Shown one piece after another: positions 1 through 4,017 of a DNA stretch of 10,050 nt (the first letter of the stretch is position 1; every line of letters begins with the position of its first letter). A model generated the notes under the pieces. That model saw only the letters and a list, made by a program, of their open reading frames with translations. It made no database searches and was not told the origin of the DNA. Position numbers and translations under genes: made by a program. The stretch comes from Desulfobulbaceae bacterium (lineage in GTDB: Bacteria > Desulfobacterota > Desulfobulbia > Desulfobulbales > Desulfobulbaceae), in contig JALXCX010000463.1 in assembly GCA_026990725.1 (NCBI GenBank), positions 1-10,050 of the forward strand, given 5' to 3'.

Positions 1-370
1 CACTGATTTCTAAAACCCCTTCCATCAATCCTGAGAAATTAGGCTTTATAACCGTTGCAAGTAATTTGCCATCTAGTTTTTTTGCTGCAACAAGGATAAA
101 TTTTCCTTTAATCGCATGCCCCATCCCTCTCGTATCTTCATTTAGATTAAAGAATACTGTGTGGGGTGCTCCATTGCTCTGCAACACAAGAAGAGACAAG
201 GTGTGGTCTTTTTTGGAAAGACCTGTAAGCTTGCCGCTGTAAACCTTTTCAATCGAAACTTTTGGAGAATTATTTTGCCCTACTGTGGTTGTTTTCTGCT
301 GAACACAGCCAGTAAAACTGAAAAGGGATATTAGAAATATGATAAAAAAAACACTGAAATTTTTCAGCAC
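1..370 (-). CDS. Putative small lipoprotein, N-terminal part (runs off left edge)
   Basis: This reading frame is open from a GTG at 370 to the window edge (123 complete codons). A GGAGG lies 7 bases before the GTG, a good ribosome-binding site, which is why I chose that start. The N-terminus reads VLKNF, followed by a hydrophobic stretch (about residues 6-20) and a lipobox FTGC with the cysteine at residue 22. This indicates Sec export, lipidation and signal peptidase II cleavage. Residues after the Cys are Gln/Thr/Asn-rich. From about residue 42 there is a beta-rich pattern (VYSGKLTGL, then HTVFFNLNEDT, IKGKFILV, DGKLLATVIKP) that resembles small OB-like, DUF5666-type domains. That comparison is an impression, not a match. 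Function is unknown. It is divergent from the 486-513 promoter. I am confident it is a lipoprotein gene and unsure of everything beyond that. Confidence 0.75.
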   Translation of the reverse strand, partial: MLKNFSVFFIIFLISLFSFTGCVQQKTTTVGQNNSPKVSIEKVYSGKLTGLSKKDHTLSLLVLQSNGAPHTVFFNLNEDTRGMGHAIKGKFILVAAKKLDGKLLATVIKPNFSGLMEGVLEIS

Positions 371-440
371 TGGAAGACCTCCACGAAAAGAAAAAGCAAT
401 AAATAATATACAGAAGGCAACGGGATGATTTTTGGTTATT

Positions 441-456
441 CCGGGGCACCCTCCGG
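441..456. other. Short GC-rich hairpin in intergenic region
   Basis: CCGGGG and CTCCGG flank a 4-base CACC loop and can form a 6-bp stem with one G-T pair. It lies about 70 bp upstream of the lipoprotein start. Neither strand has a T-run after it, so it does not look like an intrinsic terminator. It could be a protein-binding dyad or chance. The rest of 371-485 shows nothing I can name. Confidence 0.25.
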
Positions 457-485
457 TATTGGTGCGTAAAATTTTCTGAACCCCT

Positions 486-513
486 TTGTCAGCTTGCGAC
501 AAGGTGGTATACT
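486..513 (+). promoter_or_regulatory. Candidate sigma70 promoter for the AF1514-like gene
   Basis: A -35 box TTGTCA (486-491, 5/6 to consensus) and a -10 box TATACT (508-513, 5/6) are separated by 16 bases and point right. Transcription would start near 520 and give a leader of about 300 bases containing the whole palindromic element at 622-791. Two small dyads overlap the promoter: TTGTC/GACAA across the -35 and spacer, and GTTAA-TTC-TTAAC at 523-535 just past the start site. Either could be an operator. This is the best promoter match I found in the window, but it is judged by eye only. Confidence 0.5.
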
Positions 514-613
514 AAAAAGGTTGTTAATTCTTAACGTACAGGTTGAAATATAACAATTAGAAAAGAAATTTTGTTTGTCTGGACTATCAAGGGCAACCGT
601 CAAGAGGACACAA

Positions 614-621
614 GAAAAAAG
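614..621. repeat. Left 8-bp target-site duplication of element copy 1
   Basis: GAAAAAAG lies immediately outside the left end of the element and is repeated exactly at 792-799, immediately outside the right end. The exact match directly abutting both ends is what marks 622-791 as an inserted unit. The octamer is A-rich, so its chance probability is higher than for a random 8-mer. Confidence 0.7.
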
Positions 622-791
622 GTAACTATTCAGCTACCAGCACATTGTTGGCATAACCTGTGACCTGTAACTTTTCAGTTGTGCTCCATAGCGGAGTCGC
701 GGCTTACCAGCGGCAAGCAGGCCAACGAACTATAGCCCCTCTATGTGAGGCGGCCTGATCGCCGCACTATGGGGTGCAGCTGAAAAGTTAC
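622..791 (+). mobile_element. MITE-like palindromic element, copy 1 (170 bp)
   Basis: This non-coding element is bounded by GTAACTATTCAG (622-633) and CTGAAAAGTTAC (780-791), which are inverted repeats with one mismatch. Exact 8-bp direct repeats flank it. A second GTAACT-type 12-mer (GTAACTTTTCAG, 667-678) lies 45 bp inside the left end and pairs perfectly with the right end. That stem extends to 25 bp (667-691 with 767-791), and its four imperfect positions are all G-T pairs on this strand. A small hairpin (637-642 with 646-651) occupies the left part. CAGGCC and GGCCTG (718-723 and 753-758) form an inner stem. It matches 3845-3997, inverted, at about 90% identity by eye, with an extra 17 bp near 692-714. 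The GTAA ends and 8-bp duplications fit what I recall of the IS66 family, so it may be moved by an IS66-type transposase in trans. That family link is inference. It lies in the leader of the AF1514-like gene, 25 bp from its ATG. Confidence 0.85.
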
Positions 792-799
792 GAAAAAAG
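792..799. repeat. Right 8-bp target-site duplication of element copy 1
   Basis: GAAAAAAG abuts the right end of the element and is identical to 614-621. The gene's own ribosome-binding site begins a few bases further on, at 806. Confidence 0.7.
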
Positions 800-816
800 A
801 AAGGTAAAGAGGCATC

Positions 817-1077
817 ATGCAAAATATCAACATAAGGGTTCTTGGTTACGAAATAGATTTTGACCAGGCACGGGCAATGGCTGAGGTTCTTGCTAGCAAA
901 GAAAATGATTTTGCAACATTAATTTCTTGGAATGATAAGAAAAAAGATATTCACTCTCCGCAATGCCTACACTGTGAGATTAATGGTGCTCCGGGGTGGG
1001 AAGTATACGGCAGAAACCATGATGGTCGTCTTCGAATAAGTATTAATGAGGATACCTTTGTTTTTATCTACAGCTAG
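817..1077 (+). CDS. AF1514 family-like small protein (86 aa)
   Basis: The ATG at 817 has AAAGAGG at 806-812 (4-base spacing), a clear ribosome-binding site. The protein is cytosolic-looking, with no signal peptide or membrane segment. Residues 5-12 (NIRVLGYE) start a strand, followed by a helix (DFDQARAMAEVLASKE). Next comes the distinctive WNDKKKDIHSP segment with H46, a CLHC pair (C50, C53), GWEVYGRNHDGRLRI and the end strand FVFIYS. I recognise this layout as the AF1514/DUF5619 family of small uncharacterised proteins, known from Archaeoglobus and many Desulfobacterota. No function is established to my knowledge. The CxxC with neighbouring His could bind a metal, which is inference. It ends 26 bp from the stop of the convergent radical SAM gene. 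Transcription probably comes from 486-513 and passes through the repeat element. Confidence 0.8.
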   Translation: MQNINIRVLGYEIDFDQARAMAEVLASKENDFATLISWNDKKKDIHSPQCLHCEINGAPGWEVYGRNHDGRLRISINEDTFVFIYS

Positions 1078-1103
1078 TTCTGTTGAATACGGTTTGCCTT
1101 CAT

Positions 1104-1973
1104 TTATAAACCACGTAATGTTTCCGGCTTCAGGTTTAGCACTCCGGCAATGGCCAGGTCAATGGTTGCTAAAAAAACATCCTTATCGCGTGGCAGGCGG
1201 CCATCTAGAGAAAAATAATTTGAGGCGTGATTTGCCTGCAACTGCCCCCTGGAAACCTGTAACCCGGCAATCATGGTCCGCAGTTCCTGAAACAGGCCTA
1301 ATTTATCCGGCAATTGAAAAATTTCCTGGGCTGCGGCACGGCCCAGTTCTGTATTATCAAGAAGCATCAGGGTGAGAATGGCAATCTGGTTAGGCTCAAT
1401 TTGATTAAGAACTTCTGCTGTATCAGCAGCATGCTGAAGCGAATACCGAATTCCGGCAATTCCCAGCAGACAGGTTATTGAAAGAAAAATGGACGCATTT
1501 TTTACCCGCTGACCGGCAAGTACCATTTCTCGTGCTGTTGCTCCTTTCTGAATTGCTTGCAGGGTTTTATCGTGTCCGCTTTCAAGGCCCATGTAGATCC
1601 GGCCAAGTCCCGCATTCTTTAAAGCCATAAGTTCATCAGGTGTTCTTGCCAGAATATCCCGACAGTTGGCATAAAGATTAATGCGCCGAATCCAGGGTAA
1701 TGTTTCCTTAATTCGGCTGAACAGCTGCAAAAGCCTGTGTTGGGGGATTACCAGAGCATCACCGTCAGCCAGAAAGACAGTCGACTGGTGCAAAAAATGC
1801 TTTGCGGCAAATTCGAGATCACGTTCAACAATGGCCTCTTCTTTTATGCGGAATTTCTGGCCCTGATAGGCTCCGCAAAATGTACAGTGATTATGAGAAC
1901 AGCCGGTTGTTACCTGTAGGATTATTGCGTTGGCCTCACTTGGAGGGCGAATAATGTGGCCTTCGTAATGCAA
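1104..1973 (-). CDS. Radical SAM protein (289 aa)
   Basis: The enzyme belongs to the radical SAM superfamily and would bind a 4Fe-4S cluster and S-adenosylmethionine. The cluster ligands are C25, C30 and C33 in GCSHNHCTFCGAY, a CX4CX2C spacing, not the textbook CX3CX2C. Other signatures are FLADGDALVI (about 67-76), ANCRDIL, MGLESGHD and a C-terminal NHASNYFSLDGRLP block. I recognise the whole as a COG1032/Elp3-like subgroup with a conserved RPPSEA N-terminus and no assigned reaction. Because RPPSEA lies only about 10 residues from the chosen start, I accept the TTG at 1973 although the ribosome-binding site is weak (GAG, 7 bases upstream). No ATG or GTG fits better. It lies 74 bp downstream of serC with a hairpin between. 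There is no B12-binding or SPASM extension. The substrate is unknown. Confidence 0.85.
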   Translation of the reverse strand: MHYEGHIIRPPSEANAIILQVTTGCSHNHCTFCGAYQGQKFRIKEEAIVERDLEFAAKHFLHQSTVFLADGDALVIPQHRLLQLFSRIKETLPWIRRINLYANCRDILARTPDELMALKNAGLGRIYMGLESGHDKTLQAIQKGATAREMVLAGQRVKNASIFLSITCLLGIAGIRYSLQHAADTAEVLNQIEPNQIAILTLMLLDNTELGRAAAQEIFQLPDKLGLFQELRTMIAGLQVSRGQLQANHASNYFSLDGRLPRDKDVFLATIDLAIAGVLNLKPETLRGL

Positions 1974-2005
1974 TATTTGCTCGACGAGGTAAAGGGAAAA
2001 GGGGG

Positions 2006-2032
2006 CAGGGGAGTGTAAGGATGACTCCCCTG
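2006..2032 (-). terminator. Hairpin after serC, possible intrinsic terminator or attenuator
   Basis: CAGGGGAGT and ACTCCCCTG form a perfect 9-bp stem around a 9-base loop, 15 bp past the serC stop. On the minus strand the stem is followed by a pyrimidine tract (CCCCCTTTTCCCTTT), not a clean T-run, so termination would be partial at best. It separates serC from the radical SAM gene. It could instead stabilise the serC mRNA 3' end. Confidence 0.5.
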
Positions 2033-2047
2033 CATGATTGTTATATT

Positions 2048-3130
2048 TTAGCTGTTTTCGGCAGAAAACTTATTCATAAACTGTACAAGCTTCTCGACAC
2101 CTTCTCTTGGAAAAGCATTGTAGATTGAGGCCCTGCAGCCGCCGATTGACCTATGACCTTTTAAACCGTCAAACCCTATTGCGGCAGCTTCCTTGATAAA
2201 CGCAGCCTCCAGTTCCGGAGTGGGCAGGTTAAAAGCAATATTCATCATTGATCGGGAACTTTTTTCTGCATGACCATGGTAAAATTCGCCGGAATCAAGA
2301 ACCTCATATATGAGCGCTGCTTTTTCCTCATTGCGTTTCTGTATGCTTAAAACACCACCCTGATTCTTGAGCCACCGCATTACCCGACCAACACAGTAAA
2401 TGGCAAAAGTAGGAGGAGTATTAAACATTGAACCCTTCTCGGCATGGGTCGAATATTTGAGCATTGTCGGGACAGTTTCAGCTACTTTATCCAGCAAGTC
2501 GTCCCGTACAATGACAACTGTTACACCGGCTGGCCCCATATTTTTTTGGGCACCAGCAAAAATAATCCCGAATTTTGATATATCCAAAGGCCTGGATAAA
2601 ATGTCTGAGGACATGTCACAAACAAGCATTGCTCCTTTTTCAGGAAATTTTGAAAACTGTGTTCCGTAAATAGTATTATTTGAAACCAGATATAAATACT
2701 CGGAGTCGGGAGCAACAGAGTATTCAGAGTCTTGAGGGACCTTGTTAAAACTAACATCCGCACTGGAATAGGCAACGGTAATATCGCCAAAATTTTCAGC
2801 CTCTTTGATCGCTTTTTTCGACCAGACTCCGGTGTTGAGATAGGTTGCTTTTTTACCGGAGCCCAGAAGATTCATTGGGATCATAAAAAACTGCGATGAT
2901 GCTCCGCCCTGAAGAAACAAAACTTTATAATTATCAGGAACGTCTAATAGTTCGCGGATAAGCGATTCAGTTTCATCAGCAACAGCCATAAACTCTTTCG
3001 AGCGATGACTGAGCTCAATAAGACCTATCCCCTTGTCATTAAAATTAACGATGTCACTGGCTGCCTCTTTGAGAACAGAGAGAGGAAGAGTCGCTGGTCC
3101 GGGACTGAAATTATAAATTCTCTCAGGCAT
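2048..3130 (-). CDS. serC: Phosphoserine aminotransferase
   Basis: SerC converts 3-phosphohydroxypyruvate and glutamate to phosphoserine and 2-oxoglutarate, the second step of serine synthesis, and can also act in pyridoxal phosphate synthesis. The 360-residue length is normal for this class V aminotransferase. It opens with IYNFSPGPATLP, has the cofactor phosphate-binding GGASSQF (75-81), the CDMSSDILSR segment with the cofactor-contacting D172, and the Schiff-base lysine K196 in FAGAQKNMGPAGVT. It ends with the family's GHRSIGGCRASIYNAFP, whose His and Arg residues contact the substrate phosphate. The ATG at 3130 has AGGAGG four bases upstream, the strongest ribosome-binding site on the minus strand, so the start is secure. 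It lies 89 bp downstream of trmL and is probably co-transcribed with it, though a local promoter is not excluded. Confidence 0.97.
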   Translation of the reverse strand: MPERIYNFSPGPATLPLSVLKEAASDIVNFNDKGIGLIELSHRSKEFMAVADETESLIRELLDVPDNYKVLFLQGGASSQFFMIPMNLLGSGKKATYLNTGVWSKKAIKEAENFGDITVAYSSADVSFNKVPQDSEYSVAPDSEYLYLVSNNTIYGTQFSKFPEKGAMLVCDMSSDILSRPLDISKFGIIFAGAQKNMGPAGVTVVIVRDDLLDKVAETVPTMLKYSTHAEKGSMFNTPPTFAIYCVGRVMRWLKNQGGVLSIQKRNEEKAALIYEVLDSGEFYHGHAEKSSRSMMNIAFNLPTPELEAAFIKEAAAIGFDGLKGHRSIGGCRASIYNAFPREGVEKLVQFMNKFSAENS

Positions 3131-3191
3131 GTTGCCTCCTAAATGTGTTCATTGACGGGATAAAAATGAAAAAAATGTTTGCAGGGAGTAT

Positions 3192-3205
3192 CACTTTTAA
3201 AAGTG
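3192..3205. promoter_or_regulatory. 14-bp perfect palindrome between trmL and serC
   Basis: CACTTTTAAAAGTG is a perfect self-complementary 14-mer in the 89-bp gap upstream of serC. It could be an operator for a dimeric regulator of serC. The stem is too AT-rich and lacks a following T-run, so I do not call it a terminator. No regulator is identifiable from the sequence. Confidence 0.3.
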
Positions 3206-3219
3206 CAGACTGTTCTCTC

Positions 3220-3684
3220 TCACTCCTGCAACTGTCGTAGCGCTTCATACAAAACAATTCCTGCGCTCATGGCTAGATTAAGACTGCGAATATGGTCATT
3301 CTGCATTGGAATTGTATAACAACGGTCTTCATACAACGCAAGAATTTCCTTGGGCAGCCCCTTGGTTTCACGTCCAAATATAAGGCAGGCACCTGGGGGA
3401 AATTGGGCTTGAAAATAGGGACGCTCGACCTTGGTTGTCATAAAAAACAAGTTATTTTCATCTTGGGCATCAAGAAAATCATCAAGATTTTTCCAATGCC
3501 TGATGTTTACATGCGGCCAATAGTCAAGCCCAGCTCGTTTTAAATGCTTATCATCTGTACTAAATCCAAGCGGGTGAATTAAATCCAGAACAGCGTTGGT
3601 TGCCCCGCAAAGCCTGGCAATAGATCCGGTGTTTGGAGGTATTTCAGGTTGAACGAGAACAATATGCAGTGGATTGGTGCTCAT
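3220..3684 (-). CDS. trmL: tRNA (cytidine(34)-2'-O)-methyltransferase, TrmL/YibK type
   Basis: TrmL is a compact SPOUT methyltransferase that methylates the 2'-OH of the wobble base in certain leucine tRNAs, using S-adenosylmethionine. The protein has 154 residues, typical of the minimal YibK form that has only the trefoil-knot domain. The family motifs are all present: PEIPPNTGSIARLC (13-26), LIFGRETKGLP (101-111) and PMQNDHIRSLNLAMSAGIVLYEALRQ (126-151), with the knot and cofactor site in the last two. The ATG at 3684 has no clear Shine-Dalgarno sequence, but the protein aligns from its first residues with the family. It is the first gene of the leftward block and is divergent from lysC. 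Its exact tRNA target in this organism is inferred from the family. Confidence 0.93.
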   Translation of the reverse strand: MSTNPLHIVLVQPEIPPNTGSIARLCGATNAVLDLIHPLGFSTDDKHLKRAGLDYWPHVNIRHWKNLDDFLDAQDENNLFFMTTKVERPYFQAQFPPGACLIFGRETKGLPKEILALYEDRCYTIPMQNDHIRSLNLAMSAGIVLYEALRQLQE

Positions 3685-3844
3685 GAAATCAAGGATACTT
3701 AGGGTTTGGTATTGATTGAGCTTGCAAATTTATAAATTCGTCTTAAATTTATGTATTCTGCTTTTTAGCAGATAGTGATCATTTTTTCTCTTAAAATGTG
3801 AACACCGATAACCTGAATCACCGGTATTCACCGTAATAAATTTT
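3685..3844. other. Divergent intergenic region trmL/lysC with a near-palindrome
   Basis: This AT-rich stretch must hold the promoters for trmL (leftward) and lysC (rightward), but I find no convincing -35/-10 pair on either strand. Visible structures are a small hairpin TCTGC-TTTTTA-GCAGA (3757-3772) and the dyad TGAAT-C-ACCGGT-ATTCA (3814-3830), which is a perfect 16-bp palindrome apart from one extra C. CACCG occurs three times (3803, 3819 and 3829). The palindrome lies just upstream of the repeat element and is a plausible operator, without other support. Confidence 0.3.
3837..3844. repeat. Left 8-bp target-site duplication of element copy 2
   Basis: TAAATTTT abuts the left edge of the second element and matches TAATTTTT at 3998-4005 in 7 of 8 positions. 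The match is weaker evidence than at copy 1 because both octamers are purely A/T, but it has the same length and the same position relative to the ends. Confidence 0.5.
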
Positions 3845-3997
3845 GTAACTGTTCAGCTGCACTCCATAGTGCGGCGATCAGGCCGCCTCACATAGACGGG
3901 CTATAGTTCGTTGGCCTGCTTACCGTACTATGGAGCACCTCTGAACAGTTACAGGCCACAGGTTATACCAGCATTGTGCTGATACCTGAATAGTTAC
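3845..3997 (-). mobile_element. MITE-like palindromic element, copy 2 (153 bp, inverted)
   Basis: This is the same element as at 622-791, in the opposite orientation. Its ends are GTAACTGTTCAG (3845-3856) and CTGAATAGTTAC (3986-3997). The internal 12-mer at 3941-3952 (CTGAACAGTTAC) pairs perfectly with the 3845 end. The offset of 45 bp between outer and inner 12-mers is identical in the two copies. The seventh base of the stem changed on both sides relative to copy 1 (T-A there, G-C here), so pairing is kept. The small hairpin (ATCAGCA-CAA-TGCTGGT on the minus strand) is also kept, with compatible changes. It lacks the 17-bp insert of copy 1. Nothing in it is coding. Its right edge is 20 bp from the lysC ATG, so it forms most of the lysC leader. 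Confidence 0.85.
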
Positions 3998-4005
3998 TAA
4001 TTTTT
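3998..4005. repeat. Right 8-bp target-site duplication of element copy 2
   Basis: TAATTTTT, 7/8 identical to 3837-3844. It occupies the zone where the lysC ribosome-binding region begins. Confidence 0.5.
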
Positions 4006-4017
4006 GTGGTATTTTTT

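Noticed and set aside
622..791. Integron attC site or CRISPR-like repeat
   Set aside because: There is no integrase, cassette or regularly spaced array. The 8-bp flanking duplications and transposon-type ends explain the palindromes better.
1046..1375. A 109-codon plus-strand open frame overlapping the ends of the AF1514-like and radical SAM genes
   Set aside because: It lies antisense to the radical SAM coding sequence, has no ribosome-binding site and reads as low-similarity Trp/Pro-rich sequence. The minus-strand frame has all the motifs of a real enzyme.
3757..3797. Hairpin TCTGC/GCAGA followed by a T-run as a rightward terminator
   Set aside because: The stem is only 5 bp, the T-run begins about 8 bases later, and no rightward gene lies upstream that would need terminating.
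800..3836. The 3-kb segment between the inverted elements as a composite transposon
   Set aside because: Each element has its own target-site duplication, so they inserted independently. The enclosed genes are ordinary chromosomal ones (serC, trmL) with no transposase and no outer duplication shared by the pair.
3974..4001. Promoter-like TTGTGC-16-ACTAAT at the end of element copy 2, facing lysC
   Set aside because: Only 3/6 and 4/6 matches to consensus, and the predicted start would fall almost on the lysC start codon. It is too weak to list as a feature.
3845..4017. Lysine riboswitch in the lysC leader
   Set aside because: The structured leader sequence is the same repeat as found at 622-791 before an unrelated gene, so it is mobile DNA and not a lysine-specific aptamer. 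I see no lysine-riboswitch core.
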